Shown: positions 23,847 through 33,544, counted from the stretch's first letter. The stretch is 34,391 nucleotides of DNA from Neoalteromonas flava (GCF_002807685.1 NZ_PEAX01000009.1:1-34391); one strand, 5' to 3'. A program made the numbers and translations. The notes: generated by a model not told the origin, from the sequence alone.

Positions 23847-25787
23847 TTATTTATTTAAGCGCTCCGCGATGAGTGTATCAACAACCGACGGGTCAGCCAA
23901 TGTTGATGTGTCGCCCAACTGATCATGCTCATTTGCAGCGATTTTACGTAAGATCCTACGCATAATTTTACCTGAGCGCGTTTTCGGAAGTCCGTGTGAC
24001 CACTGGATCTTATCCGGTGTCGCGATTGGACTAAGTTCCTTACGCACCCACGCACGCAATTCTGTAGTGAGTTCGTCGTTAACCTCGACACCTTCATTCG
24101 GGGTCACATACACGTAGATGCCCTGCCCTTTAATGTCATGAGGATAACCCACTACTGCCGCCTCGGCGACATCATGGTGTGCGACCAATGCACTTTCAAT
24201 TTCTGCGGTACCGAGGCGATGGCCGGATACGTTAAGTACGTCATCAACACGCCCAGTGATCCAATAGTAACCATCAGCATCACGGCGCGCGCCGTCGCCG
24301 GTAAAGTAAACCCCGTTGTAAGTACTGAAATAGGTTTCAATGAAACGCTTATGATCGCCATACACGGTGCGTGCTTGAGACGGCCAGCTGTCCTTGACCA
24401 CTAAATTACCTTCAGCAGCCTCAGCCAATTCATTCCCATCCGCATCAAATAACGCCGGCTGAATACCAAATAGCGGGCGACTCGCCGAGCCCGGTTTTAA
24501 TGCAGTAGCCCCCGGTAGTGGCGAAATCATCACCCCACCTGTTTCAGTTTGCCACCAAGTATCAACAATCGGGCACTCATCGCTGCCAAATACGCGGTGG
24601 TACCATTCCCATGCTTCAGGGTTAATAGGCTCACCGACCGAACCTAAGATTTTCAACGATGAGATATCACAACCTTCGGCTGGCGTATCGCCGTGAGCCA
24701 TCAGAGCACGGATGGCCGTCGGTGCGGTATATAACTGATTAACCTTGTACTTTTCGACGACTTGGGCGATCCGCTTCACACTGGGGTAGGTGGGCACACC
24801 TTCAAAGAACACTTGCGTAACAGCATTCACCAGCGGCCCATAAATCATATAACTGTGGCCAGTGATCCAACCTACATCGGCCGTACACCAATAGATGTCG
24901 TCAGGGTGATAGTCAAAAACATATTTAAACGTCAATGCCGTATACAGTAGATACCCGCCCGTGGTGTGTAACACGCCTTTCGGCTTACCCGTCGACCCTG
25001 AAGTGTAGAGTATAAACAACGGATCTTCCGCATTCATGACCTCAGGCTCGCACTGCGCAGAACACGAATCTGTCAATTCGGTCCAATCAACGTCCAGCTC
25101 ATTCCAGCTAATATCGCCGCCAGTGACTTTATACACCAACACTGCACTTATTGAAGGGCAAGCGCCATTGGCCAATGCTTGGTCAACATTGGCTTTTAAT
25201 GGCACGCTTTTGCCACTGCGGCGTCCTTCATCACAGGTGATCACAACCTTGGCTTCACTGTCATTAATGCGGTCAGCGATAGCATTTGGTGAGAAACCAC
25301 CAAATATCACCGAGTGCACGGCACCGATGCGAGCGCAAGCCAGCATCGCATAGGCCGCTTGTGGCACCATTGGCATATATAACGCAACGCGATCGCCTTT
25401 GCCTACGCCAAGCTTTTTCAAGCCATTCGCGAGCTTACACACTTCATAGTGGAGTTGCTGATAGGTAATAGTTTCTGCTTTCCCTGGCTCATCACCTTCC
25501 CATAGGATGGCGGTTTTTGTGGCATTGTCGGCAAGATGGCGATCAATACAGTTATAACTGGCATTCAACTCACCATCCTCAAACCACTTAATTGAGACAT
25601 TGTCAGGCGCAAAAGACGTATTTTTGATCAGCGTCGGAGCCTTAAACCATTCTAGAATCGATGTCTGCTCAGCCCAAAATGACTCAGGATCATCAATTGA
25701 ACGCTGATACATTTCCAAGTACTGCTCATCGGTCATCAAGGTTTTGTCTTTTATTGCACTTGGAACCGGATAAGTTTTGACTTCCAT
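23847..25787 (-). CDS. acs: Acetyl-CoA synthetase (AMP-forming)
   Basis: A full-length 646-aa enzyme that converts acetate, ATP and CoA to acetyl-CoA via acetyl-AMP in the cytoplasm. Visible motifs: A3 [21 protein letters not shown]5 WWQTETGG, A7/A8 TGDGARRD and [20 protein letters not shown], and A10 [14 protein letters not shown] with K607, the lysine acetylated in homologues by Pat/inactivated and reset by CobB-type deacetylase. GGAGG precedes ATG 25787. It is followed by crbR, giving a feed-forward operon. Candidate operators lie in the intergenic region at 25788-26111. Confidence 0.97.
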   Translation of the reverse strand: MEVKTYPVPSAIKDKTLMTDEQYLEMYQRSIDDPESFWAEQTSILEWFKAPTLIKNTSFAPDNVSIKWFEDGELNASYNCIDRHLADNATKTAILWEGDEPGKAETITYQQLHYEVCKLANGLKKLGVGKGDRVALYMPMVPQAAYAMLACARIGAVHSVIFGGFSPNAIADRINDSEAKVVITCDEGRRSGKSVPLKANVDQALANGACPSISAVLVYKVTGGDISWNELDVDWTELTDSCSAQCEPEVMNAEDPLFILYTSGSTGKPKGVLHTTGGYLLYTALTFKYVFDYHPDDIYWCTADVGWITGHSYMIYGPLVNAVTQVFFEGVPTYPSVKRIAQVVEKYKVNQLYTAPTAIRALMAHGDTPAEGCDISSLKILGSVGEPINPEAWEWYHRVFGSDECPIVDTWWQTETGGVMISPLPGATALKPGSASRPLFGIQPALFDADGNELAEAAEGNLVVKDSWPSQARTVYGDHKRFIETYFSTYNGVYFTGDGARRDADGYYWITGRVDDVLNVSGHRLGTAEIESALVAHHDVAEAAVVGYPHDIKGQGIYVYVTPNEGVEVNDELTTELRAWVRKELSPIATPDKIQWSHGLPKTRSGKIMRRILRKIAANEHDQLGDTSTLADPSVVDTLIAERLNK

Positions 25788-25892
25788 ACGCTGCCTCCAG
25801 CAGTTGAATTAGGTAAATGCGATCACAGCGGGACTGTATTGCTCGCTAAAAAATGTGTTCTAACTGTAGCGATTCTGAACAAAACCAAAATT

Positions 25893-25906
25893 CGACTTTG
25901 GTCTTA
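25893..25906 (+). promoter_or_regulatory. Candidate CrbR operator (copy 2)
   Basis: CGACTTTGGTCTTA holds a GAC-N4-GTC dyad and lies 105 bases upstream of the acs start. Operator role is inferred. Confidence 0.42.
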
Positions 25907-25987
25907 CCGCGGTTGCTTGCTGCGCTAAGAACATTACTAAATAACGCCAGTGAAAATCAACCTAAGCATATGATCTGCATCAATATA

Positions 25988-26001
25988 CGACTTTAGTCTA
26001 A
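25988..26001 (+). promoter_or_regulatory. Candidate CrbR operator (copy 3)
   Basis: CGACTTTAGTCTAA shares 12 of 14 bases with copy 2, keeps the GAC-N4-GTC dyad and lies 110 bases upstream of the porin start. It is followed by a GTCTA/TAGAC inverted repeat. Confidence 0.42.
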
Positions 26002-26111
26002 TAGACGAAGGGCTTATTTGCATTTTTCCGTTTTTGCGCAAAATAGAGTGCATGTTAACGCAATTTTTACATTGATTTAACTTTAAACAGATACTTGCAT
26101 AGGACACTATT

Positions 26112-27275
26112 ATGAATGCTACGCTCAAGAAAACTGCAGCTATTGTCGCCTTCGCCTGCGCTGGCTTTAGCACCGTCACTCAGGCCGCTACTATTGGTAG
26201 TACTGATGTCAAATTCTCCGGCTATATCAAAGTTGACGCTATTGCGAGCAACTACAGTGAAGGCTCGCTGGCAACCGGTAACCTCAATCGTGATTTCTAT
26301 GTGCCTGCATTGATCCCTGTAACCGGCAACGATGAGGGTGCACAGCTGGATATCCATGCACGTCAGTCGCGCTTTCGCTTCACAACCAACACGGCCACGG
26401 AAGAGGGCGATACGATTACCGGTGTTTTAGAATTTGATATGCTAGCCACACCGAATGGTAACGACCGGATCAGTAGCTCTTGGACGCCACGCATTCGCCA
26501 TGCCTTTGTAAAATATAAGAATTGGACCATTGGTCAAACCTGGTCAACCTTTATGGATGTGGGCGCGCTCCCTGAAAGCTTAGACTTCATCGGCACCACC
26601 GACGGTACTATCTTCGATCGCCAAGCCTTGGTGCGGTATACCAACGGTGCATGGGAATTCTCCGCAGAGAATCCGGAAACCACCATCACCCCATTTGGTG
26701 GCGGAGCTCGAATTGTCGCAGATGACAATATCCTGCCGGATATGGTCGCGCGCTATACTTTTAAGCAGGATTGGGGTTACATCAAAGTAGCTGGCTTGTT
26801 CCGTCAATTGTCGTATGACGATGGTGTAAGTATTGATGAAGACGAAACCAGTATCGGCATTAGCGTGTCAGGTAAAGTGATGCTCGGGAACGGTGACGAT
26901 ATTCGCTTCTCGGTGAGCACTGGCGGTGGTCTCGGACGCTATATTGGCTTAAACACTGCAAACGGTGCTGTGATCAACGCGGCTGGTGAACTTGAAGCGA
27001 TTGACTCTACAGGCTATACCATTGCCTACCGTCATAGCTGGAACGAGCAAACCCGTTCTAACTTTATGTTCTCTGCACTGGATGTCGATAACGATACGAA
27101 TTTAACCGGTATGAGTGTCACTGAGTCCACATACAGTGCACGGGCAAACCTGCTTTATTCACCCACCAAAGCGATCACTGTTGGGGCTGAATATGCGTTT
27201 GCTAAACGCGAAACTGAGGGCGGACTTGAGGGTGATATGAATCGTCTGCAGCTATCAGCCAAGTATGCGTTCTAA
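26112..27275 (+). CDS. DcaP-like outer-membrane porin, 387 aa
   Basis: A signal peptide ends near TQA (about residue 25) and the mature part is a beta-barrel-like sequence with the DcaP-type pattern: VKFSGYIKVDAIASNYSEG near the start, ARQSRFRFTT, FVKYKNWTIGQTWSTFMD, then repeated aromatic strands and a terminal AKYAF. DcaP-type trimeric porins admit dicarboxylates and related negatively charged compounds. The gene is divergent from acs-crbR and shares its regulatory region, which fits a role in entry of acetate or related acids (inference). AGGA precedes ATG 26112. A strong terminator follows. Confidence 0.9.
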   Translation: MNATLKKTAAIVAFACAGFSTVTQAATIGSTDVKFSGYIKVDAIASNYSEGSLATGNLNRDFYVPALIPVTGNDEGAQLDIHARQSRFRFTTNTATEEGDTITGVLEFDMLATPNGNDRISSSWTPRIRHAFVKYKNWTIGQTWSTFMDVGALPESLDFIGTTDGTIFDRQALVRYTNGAWEFSAENPETTITPFGGGARIVADDNILPDMVARYTFKQDWGYIKVAGLFRQLSYDDGVSIDEDETSIGISVSGKVMLGNGDDIRFSVSTGGGLGRYIGLNTANGAVINAAGELEAIDSTGYTIAYRHSWNEQTRSNFMFSALDVDNDTNLTGMSVTESTYSARANLLYSPTKAITVGAEYAFAKRETEGGLEGDMNRLQLSAKYAF

Positions 27276-27305
27276 ACCTTATAATTAGCTTTTAATCGAC
27301 ACGTT

Positions 27306-27335
27306 AAGCCGAACAACTCTGTTCGGCTTTTTTAT
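27306..27335 (+). terminator. Rho-independent terminator after the porin
   Basis: AAGCCGAAC-(AACTCT)-GTTCGGCTT, a 9-bp stem with T6 following, 30 bases after the porin stop. Confidence 0.92.
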
Positions 27336-27483
27336 TTCGGTCTTGGCTGGAACTGTTACAACGTAATCTGAACATAAGCCGCCGCTGCGCGTGAGTTAGC
27401 ATTGTGTAGCCTAGCGAAAACAGCCTCCAAGCACCTATTTGCGGTAGTCGCGTAAAGGTAAATAAGATGTGCTTCAACTCTTA

Positions 27484-28665
27484 CTAGTTGCTAAGAAAAA
27501 TGATGGACAATGGCAACACAAAGAAAACACCAAGCAAATAACTTACGCCATAGAGTTTCTGCTCTGCCACCTTGTGGGATAACTTAAAGCTCAATTTAAA
27601 TGGGAGCTCACGAAGCAACTTGATACCAAAAATCAGTGCCACCGCACTGACATTATACAGTAGGTGCACTAATGCGATTTGCAGTGCTAAGCCTGCATTT
27701 GGCCCGGTGATAGCCAGTGCCGCGATCAACGCGGTGATACAGGTGCCGATGTTTGCACCCAAAGTAAATGGATAGATATCCCGCGCAGAGAGCACCCCAT
27801 TGCCCACTAAAGGCACCATCAGCGACGTAGTGGTTGATGAACTTTGGACTAAAACAGTCACAACTGTACCTGAGGCGATACCGCTGATCGGACCGCGCCC
27901 GATGCTGCGGTTAAGTATATCACGCGCTTTTCCCACCATTAGCGACTTCATAATGCGCCCCATCAGAGTAATGGAAAGCACAATTAACGCGATACCCAGC
28001 ATAATCTTGATGATCCCCGGATAATATCCCGGCAGATCCGCAAGCATTGCCCCAATACCATCGATGACGGGAGAAGTGACGGCCTTGATTGGATTGAATC
28101 CAGTAACATCAGCAGTAGCCCCAGCTGCAAACAATGAAACCAATGCTTCACTGGTACTTTGCAAATAGCCAAACATTAACTCTAGCGGCAAAAATATTAA
28201 GACCGCAAAGATATTAAAAAAGTCGTGGATAGTAGCGGCATTGAACGCACGCTGGAACTCTTGTTTATTAGCAATGTGACCTAAACTTACAATCGTATTG
28301 GTGATGCTGGTACCAATATTGGCCCCCATGACCATAGGGATCGCGATACTTATGGGTAATCCGCCTGCTACCATGGCTACGATGATTGAGGTGACCGTGC
28401 TGGAGGACTGAATTAATGCTGTTCCCACCATACCGATAATGAGGCCCATTATCGGATTAGAGGCAAAAGCAAACAACTCTTTCGCCTGATCGGCTGTGGC
28501 GAGCTTAAACCCACTTCCAATCAAGCCAACCGCGGTTAGCATCAACCAAACGAGCACGCATAACCATAGCCAACGACGCAACCGCTGTGCACCTGATAAC
28601 GGTGGAATGGTGACTACGGGTAACTCGTCACTGAGCACACTTTTGGGGGTAGAGTGGGTCATCAT
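27484..28665 (-). CDS. Na/Pi cotransporter family protein (NptA-like), 393 aa
   Basis: A polytopic membrane protein with the duplicated signature of sodium-phosphate cotransporters: GTALIQSSSTVTS (about residue 80-93) and VLVQSSSTTTS (about 265-275), each followed by a conserved GANIGT repeat. About eight to nine segments. It would import phosphate with sodium across the inner membrane. An N-terminal soluble stretch (about 1-33) is longer than typical. ATG 28665 and 28662 are both possible. It is separated by 208 bases from the porin and by 166 bases from the reductase gene, so it is likely monocistronic. Confidence 0.92.
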   Translation of the reverse strand: MMTHSTPKSVLSDELPVVTIPPLSGAQRLRRWLWLCVLVWLMLTAVGLIGSGFKLATADQAKELFAFASNPIMGLIIGMVGTALIQSSSTVTSIIVAMVAGGLPISIAIPMVMGANIGTSITNTIVSLGHIANKQEFQRAFNAATIHDFFNIFAVLIFLPLELMFGYLQSTSEALVSLFAAGATADVTGFNPIKAVTSPVIDGIGAMLADLPGYYPGIIKIMLGIALIVLSITLMGRIMKSLMVGKARDILNRSIGRGPISGIASGTVVTVLVQSSSTTTSLMVPLVGNGVLSARDIYPFTLGANIGTCITALIAALAITGPNAGLALQIALVHLLYNVSAVALIFGIKLLRELPFKLSFKLSHKVAEQKLYGVSYLLGVFFVLPLSIIFLSN

Positions 28666-28737
28666 TGTCTGCTCTCGTCGGGCATGGTCGGTTCAATAGC
28701 ACCAGTTTAATGCCGCTACATGACCGTTTTGTTACCA

Positions 28738-28771
28738 GTAAAAAACAGCCGCGATCTTGCCATAGGATCGC
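28738..28771 (-). terminator. Rho-independent terminator after the aldo/keto reductase
   Basis: On the minus strand GCGATC-N9-GATCGC is followed by GGCTGTTTTTTAC. It lies about 60 bases past the reductase stop. Confidence 0.75.
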
Positions 28772-28831
28772 ACGTTTAAAAATCGAATATTTCTAACCGC
28801 ACCATCAAGATTAAACGAACAATAAGACTCT

Positions 28832-29884
28832 CTAAAATGGGCTTGGATAGCGTGCCAGAACGGCTTGAATTGCCAGTAGATCAGTGTCGGTTAGTGTTAG
28901 CGAAAAAGCGGCAATATTCTCCTGCAACTGAGCTTCAGTAGTCGCACCAATGATCGTTGATGTTACCCCATCCACTTGACGACACCATGCCAGGGCCATC
29001 TGGCTTGGCGTCATACCGAGCTCATTCGCCAAGTTAACATAAGCCTGGATCGCCTCGCGTGACTGCGCTGTATCGCGAAACAGTCCTTGCCGCTGTACCA
29101 TAGTCCAGCGACTGCCCGCCGGGCGCTCTGCATTTAAGTATTTGCCGGAAAGCGCACCACCGGCCAACGGCGACCAAGGTAAGTAAGCAATATCTTCAAA
29201 TACGCAATGCTCAATCAGATACGGCCAATCTTTGCTGTGCAACAAACTGAATTCATTTTGAATTGACACCGGACGGGGCACGCCCATTTCTGCGCACAAC
29301 GACAGGTAAGTCGCAATGCCCCATGGGGTATCATCTGACAATCCCCAATGACGGATCTTACCGGCTTTAATTGCGTCTCCCAAGGCCACTACGATGCCGC
29401 GCATACGCTCCTTTTCGCTGGCAACATCGGTTTGCGATGCTTTGACCTGATTCGGCCAATGTTTACCAAAGTGCGGTGAGGTGCGATTGGGCCAGTGGAG
29501 TTGATACACATCGATGTAGTCGGTATTTAAGCGTTGTAACGATTGCGCTAATGCTATCTCAATGCTGTGCGCTGAAATCATGCTTGCATCGCGCAGGTAA
29601 GCAAACCCAGGACCGGCAATTTTAGTCATGATAACTAGATCCTTGCGCCGCTCAGGGTAGCGCGAAAGCCAATTGCCAATGATCCGTTCAGTATCACCTT
29701 GAGTTTGTTCATTGGGTGGGACGGGATACATTTCCGCGGTATCAATAAAATTAATGCCAGCATCTAAACTCAGCTGGATCTGCGCGTCTGCATCCGCCTG
29801 CGTATTTTGAATACCCCAAGTCATCGAACCTAAGCATACTTCTGAGACTGATAATCCGCTGCTACCGAGTTGATTAAAACGCAT
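28832..29884 (-). CDS. Aldo/keto reductase, Tas-like, 350 aa
   Basis: A TIM-barrel NADPH-dependent reductase. The catalytic tetrad is present: D48, Y53 (DTAEMY), K88 (IMTKIAG) and H130 (YQLHWP). Tas-type features include PNEQTQGDTERIIGNWL after the first motif and the C-terminal nucleotide site GATTEAQLQENIAAF. It would reduce aldehydes or ketones; E. coli Tas has no settled physiological substrate. It begins at ATG 29884 and stands alone between the Na/Pi gene and the cyclase operon. Confidence 0.94.
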   Translation of the reverse strand: MRFNQLGSSGLSVSEVCLGSMTWGIQNTQADADAQIQLSLDAGINFIDTAEMYPVPPNEQTQGDTERIIGNWLSRYPERRKDLVIMTKIAGPGFAYLRDASMISAHSIEIALAQSLQRLNTDYIDVYQLHWPNRTSPHFGKHWPNQVKASQTDVASEKERMRGIVVALGDAIKAGKIRHWGLSDDTPWGIATYLSLCAEMGVPRPVSIQNEFSLLHSKDWPYLIEHCVFEDIAYLPWSPLAGGALSGKYLNAERPAGSRWTMVQRQGLFRDTAQSREAIQAYVNLANELGMTPSQMALAWCRQVDGVTSTIIGATTEAQLQENIAAFSLTLTDTDLLAIQAVLARYPSPF

Positions 29885-30049
29885 AATTCCTCACAATCTG
29901 TTTCTGCCATTTAAGCAATGGCAGCATATTTAGATACCCATGTTAATAGTGCGAATCCTATTTTTTCTCTCTTCGGTGTCGATAAAAATAGTGAAGCAGT
30001 TGCCTCGCTCTGTCGCAAAGGAGAAGGATTTTGACGCTGCTGAGCGTCT

Positions 30050-31639
30050 TTATTCGGTCTCAGCAATTAGATAGTTGTTTCGACCCCGTTGCTTAACTTT
30101 GTACATGGTGCTATCGGCTTGTTGCAATAAGCTATCCAACGTAGTGCCGTGCTGCGGTGCACAAACAATACCGATACTCGCGCCGACTTCACAAGTAATC
30201 GTTTCACTGATCGACATGGGAGAGGAAATATCTTGCAACAGCAAGTGGGCCAGTGACTTTATTTCTGCCTCATTATATCTAGAATGCTTGAAGCCTATGA
30301 CAAATTCATCGCCCCCCCAACGCACACAAACATCCATATTCATATTAAAGTGACGGCGCAAGCGACGTGCGACTAGCACAAGGACTTCATCACCGACATC
30401 GTGCCCGTATGTATCGTTAATAGGCTTGAAGCGGTCCAAATCAATCATCATAAGCACAAAGGTTGCGTCATGATCGAGCGCTGAGTCCAATAATCCTTCC
30501 AACGCCGCTTCACCAGAACGGCGGTTTTGTAGTTGTGTGAGTGAATCGTGGTCAGCCTCAAAGCGCGTTTCTTGCTCACGCTGGATGCGATCAGTAACAT
30601 CATAGGCAATCATTTCGATAAGAATGTCATTCCCTAACCGGCGCTTTGCACGTTGCTCACTTAATTTAGCAAACAAGCAGTGTAACCATCGACGCTGCCC
30701 TTCACTCTCATATTCAAGGTCCATACTGACTTGGCTGAAAGGCTCGCGCGAGCGCATTTGTTCTAGGGTTGTCGCCACGTGCGGACTATCGGAAAATAAC
30801 GTTGTCACATCCACACCATCGCAGGATTGATTGAACAGATTTTGCATAGCAGGGTTAAGTGTAAAGAACTGATTATTGTGATCAATCAGGCCTATACCTG
30901 CACTGGCCTGCTCGAAGATCAGTCGAAAACGTTGCTCAAGTGTTTGCGTGCGCTCGCGCAAAATACGCTCGGTTTGCAGGTTTTGCTTCAACGCAATCAT
31001 CAAGGCATTAATACCGCTCACCAGCACACCAATTTCATCGCGCCGACGATAACCGATATCAATAGTTTGCATGGTCTCAGGCACATTAGGGTCGACTTTG
31101 GTAAAACCCAAGGTCAAATTTTTAATTGGCCGTGTTAAGCGACGATGAACCAATAGCGAGACAAAAATAGCGATTAAAAAACTAAGAAAAATGAGTGTCG
31201 ATGCATTTTGTAAGCTGAATGCTTGCGCCTGCTCTTCTATGTAGCTGCGATTCGGGAACACGGTTAATTCGCCGACCACTTCGTCGCCCGCAAAAGGGTG
31301 GACCAAGGGGATGGAAATACGCTGGCTGGCTTGTGTTAAGTCGCCTGCTTGAATAGCCATGGCTTCAAAATTCACAATAGATGCGGCACTGATGATATTG
31401 TTTGAAACTAAACCATTGACGATTTCTAAGGCTAGATCATCGTCTTCTAAGTAAGCGGCGATGGCACTAGTTTTTGTCGCGCTATTCGCTAGCTGATTCA
31501 CCAATTCCGTGTTTAATTGAGTTTGCTGACTTAAGTTATAAAAATAGGTAACCCCTGCAGTAACAAGTGACGACAGCAGTGCCACAATGCCAATAGCAAA
31601 GGCAACGCGGAGATAGAGTTTTTGACTTTTTGGCAGCAC
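30050..31639 (-). CDS. Membrane diguanylate cyclase with HAMP, PAS and GGDEF domains, 529 aa
   Basis: An N-terminal membrane segment (about 12-33), a periplasmic sensor (about 35-145), a second segment (about 147-165), HAMP (about 166-220), a coiled coil, PAS (about 240-350, FEQASAGIGLIDHNNQFF) and GGDEF (about 365-527). The active site is GGDEF (442-446) and intact. The usual inhibitory RxxD is replaced by MNMD, so product feedback is probably absent. It should synthesise cyclic di-GMP. GTG 31639 follows the porin stop by nine bases; it is the last gene of a three-gene operon whose first gene may provide the periplasmic input. Confidence 0.92.
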   Translation of the reverse strand: MLPKSQKLYLRVAFAIGIVALLSSLVTAGVTYFYNLSQQTQLNTELVNQLANSATKTSAIAAYLEDDDLALEIVNGLVSNNIISAASIVNFEAMAIQAGDLTQASQRISIPLVHPFAGDEVVGELTVFPNRSYIEEQAQAFSLQNASTLIFLSFLIAIFVSLLVHRRLTRPIKNLTLGFTKVDPNVPETMQTIDIGYRRRDEIGVLVSGINALMIALKQNLQTERILRERTQTLEQRFRLIFEQASAGIGLIDHNNQFFTLNPAMQNLFNQSCDGVDVTTLFSDSPHVATTLEQMRSREPFSQVSMDLEYESEGQRRWLHCLFAKLSEQRAKRRLGNDILIEMIAYDVTDRIQREQETRFEADHDSLTQLQNRRSGEAALEGLLDSALDHDATFVLMMIDLDRFKPINDTYGHDVGDEVLVLVARRLRRHFNMNMDVCVRWGGDEFVIGFKHSRYNEAEIKSLAHLLLQDISSPMSISETITCEVGASIGIVCAPQHGTTLDSLLQQADSTMYKVKQRGRNNYLIAETE

Positions 31640-31648
31640 ACAATTCGC

Positions 31649-32944
31649 TTAAAAAACCGTTGATACACCTAAGTGTATAACATTCAGAGTTTGAGGTTGC
31701 GAAAAGGTTGCTAGAGCGTCATTACCCCAAAGCCCGCTACCGAACTCCTTGATCCGCACATGATCAGCTTGAAACTTAAGCGCCCATGCATCCGCAAAAT
31801 CCCAGCGCAAACCAACCGTTAAGGTGGTTTGATCAACGTATGCATCAGTTGTAGCGCCGTCTCCCAGTGTGGCTAACGCATTAATGGTGAATGCGAGTTC
31901 TGCAGGTATATTCGGTGGCAATTGAGGCGCATTGATACGCGTAACGGGATCATCTGGGCGATAGCCGGAAACTGATACATACGGGAGGAAGCGGTCAAAA
32001 TAACGACCAATTGAAAGGTAACCAAACGTCGCGGCTGGATACAGTGTCCAATCAGAATTAAAGTACGCGGCCTCAGCTTGTACTTGCCAGGTAAAGTCGT
32101 CGTACTTAAGCCCAAGCGAAGTATAAGATACCCGGTCACCATCAGGATCAATCCCATCAATAACGGAACTTGCCTCTGGCCACAAGACCTCAGGTACAAA
32201 GTCGAATGCATCTCTAAACTCTTCAAAGCCAACGAATTCAAAATTGTCAGTCTCACCAACTGCGTGCGCTATCTTTAGTAGCCAGTACCCTTTTTGAAAC
32301 TCAACAATAGTGGCCACGGCATCTTTGAAATCGACACGCAGGCGGCCACTGTCACCATTCAAACGGGCTTGAGTTTCACCCACTAGCATTCCCGCCTTCA
32401 TAAAACCACCTAACACATCGAAGGAATAATAAACATCGATCCCCTCAATGCTGGCGATAATCGACGATGCGGAATAAAAATCAATAGGTGGCCTCGCCCA
32501 TGGATAGGCATAACCCACTTGCCGGTAGTCAGATAACATAAATAAATTGCTATCCATGCGGCCAACACGAATGGCAAGGTTACGATCCACGTTGTAACGC
32601 ACAAAAGCTTTTTCGATGTAATTGGAAAATGCAGTATCCGCACGGTCTTGAATAACAATTTGCCCTACAGCTTCCCAATGGTCGTTGAATTCAACGTTAA
32701 CTTGGCCACCGAGCACTGAATCAGCGGGAAAACTCACGCCGTCGTGGACCGCATTGATAAGGGTATTTCTGTACGCCAACTCATTATGACCTTCATACGT
32801 CAGACCAAGCGTAGCAAATCCCGAAAAGGACATTTCGGCAGCGACTGACAAGCGCGAGGCTGTGAGTAAGAATAAACTGATGCCTATGAGTCCGGCTGTT
32901 ATCCTAAACTTTACCGGACGAATATTATTCAAACTGATAGACAA
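31649..32944 (-). CDS. Outer-membrane porin-like protein, 431 aa
   Basis: A long signal peptide (cleavage near VAA, about residue 35) is followed by a barrel-like sequence: EMSFSGFATLGLTYEG, KAFVRYNVDRNLAIRVGRMD, then aromatic strands, ending HLGVSTVF with C-terminal Phe. It resembles the porins found beside periplasmic binding proteins in gammaproteobacteria; transported solute unknown. Start TTG 32944 is supported by GGAG seven bases upstream; no in-frame ATG exists before the mature part. The start overlaps the end of the upstream gene by 20 bases, implying coupled translation. Confidence 0.82.
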   Translation of the reverse strand: MSISLNNIRPVKFRITAGLIGISLFLLTASRLSVAAEMSFSGFATLGLTYEGHNELAYRNTLINAVHDGVSFPADSVLGGQVNVEFNDHWEAVGQIVIQDRADTAFSNYIEKAFVRYNVDRNLAIRVGRMDSNLFMLSDYRQVGYAYPWARPPIDFYSASSIIASIEGIDVYYSFDVLGGFMKAGMLVGETQARLNGDSGRLRVDFKDAVATIVEFQKGYWLLKIAHAVGETDNFEFVGFEEFRDAFDFVPEVLWPEASSVIDGIDPDGDRVSYTSLGLKYDDFTWQVQAEAAYFNSDWTLYPAATFGYLSIGRYFDRFLPYVSVSGYRPDDPVTRINAPQLPPNIPAELAFTINALATLGDGATTDAYVDQTTLTVGLRWDFADAWALKFQADHVRIKEFGSGLWGNDALATFSQPQTLNVIHLGVSTVF

Positions 32945-33410
32945 TTTTCATCTCCGGAGTTACAAGTGAACGATCAACGTACGCTAAACTATCGGTTTTA
33001 TTGACCAACAGCTCAACGACTTCTGCAGCGTCAGAGGTTTCAACTGGCGGCTTCGCCCGCCCTGAGAACAACAAACGCGACCAGTAAGATTTTATTTTGC
33101 GCTCATCCTGATTAACCAACAATTTGTAAAACTGTTGTTTGGTATTTGAGTTTTCTGGGAAATCGATAGGTTTAACTGGATCACCATTCGGAAACCGCAC
33201 ATAGCGGCCCATATAAATATCAATGACTTCTTTTTTGGATAATTCTGCGATGTTACTGTTTTTATTCACCACCACCACTAAGCTACTCGCATGCACTTGC
33301 CCGACAAAACCGAGCAAACATACGCTTATAAGCATACAACTCCGGATTAAACGAACGCTCATATGAGTACAAAATTTCATTAAACGTGGCTGGTAAACAA
33401 CGATAGACAT
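32925..33410 (-). CDS. Phosphate-type periplasmic binding protein, short (PstS-like), 161 aa
   Basis: After a signal sequence (core LISVCLLGFVGQVHA) comes a single-lobe domain with VVVVNKNSNIAELSKKEVIDIYMGRYVRFPNG, the pattern of PstS-like proteins that precede porins or sensor genes. At about 130 mature residues it is far shorter than PstS (about 320), so it is not a full two-lobe transporter component; it may be a sensor partner. Three start codons fit (33410, 33380, 33362); the last gives the most typical signal peptide, but no ribosome site settles it. It is the first gene of an operon with the porin and the cyclase. Confidence 0.78.
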   Translation of the reverse strand: MSIVVYQPRLMKFCTHMSVRLIRSCMLISVCLLGFVGQVHASSLVVVVNKNSNIAELSKKEVIDIYMGRYVRFPNGDPVKPIDFPENSNTKQQFYKLLVNQDERKIKSYWSRLLFSGRAKPPVETSDAAEVVELLVNKTDSLAYVDRSLVTPEMKIVYQFE

Positions 33411-33544
33411 TGGCTCTAATAGTAACTCAGCTCGGTAAAACTTGCCAGAAATCCCATAGTTTTATAAGTGTTAGGATACAAGCCTTCAGATTATTTTTAA
33501 TAATTAAAACAGCGACCTATAGAACAGCAAAGCGTGTAAGTGGT

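Larger units (their letters stand above)
25788..26111. promoter_or_regulatory. Divergent regulatory region, acs-crbR versus DcaP-like porin
   Basis: A 324-base gene-free region with two copies of a CGACTTT(R)GTCTWA-type motif, one about 105 bases before acs and one 110 bases before the porin start. The porin-proximal part is AT-rich. No CRP consensus with correct spacing was found. Confidence 0.7.

Noticed and set aside
25811-25832. CRP site upstream of acs
   Set aside because: TCACA has no matching TGTGA half-site at the right spacing; glucose control of acs cannot be claimed from this.
30032-30047. Hairpin GACGCT/AGCGTC after the HAMP-PAS-GGDEF gene as its terminator
   Set aside because: The T-rich stretch follows the hairpin on the plus strand, whereas the gene is on the minus strand; no U-run on the correct side.
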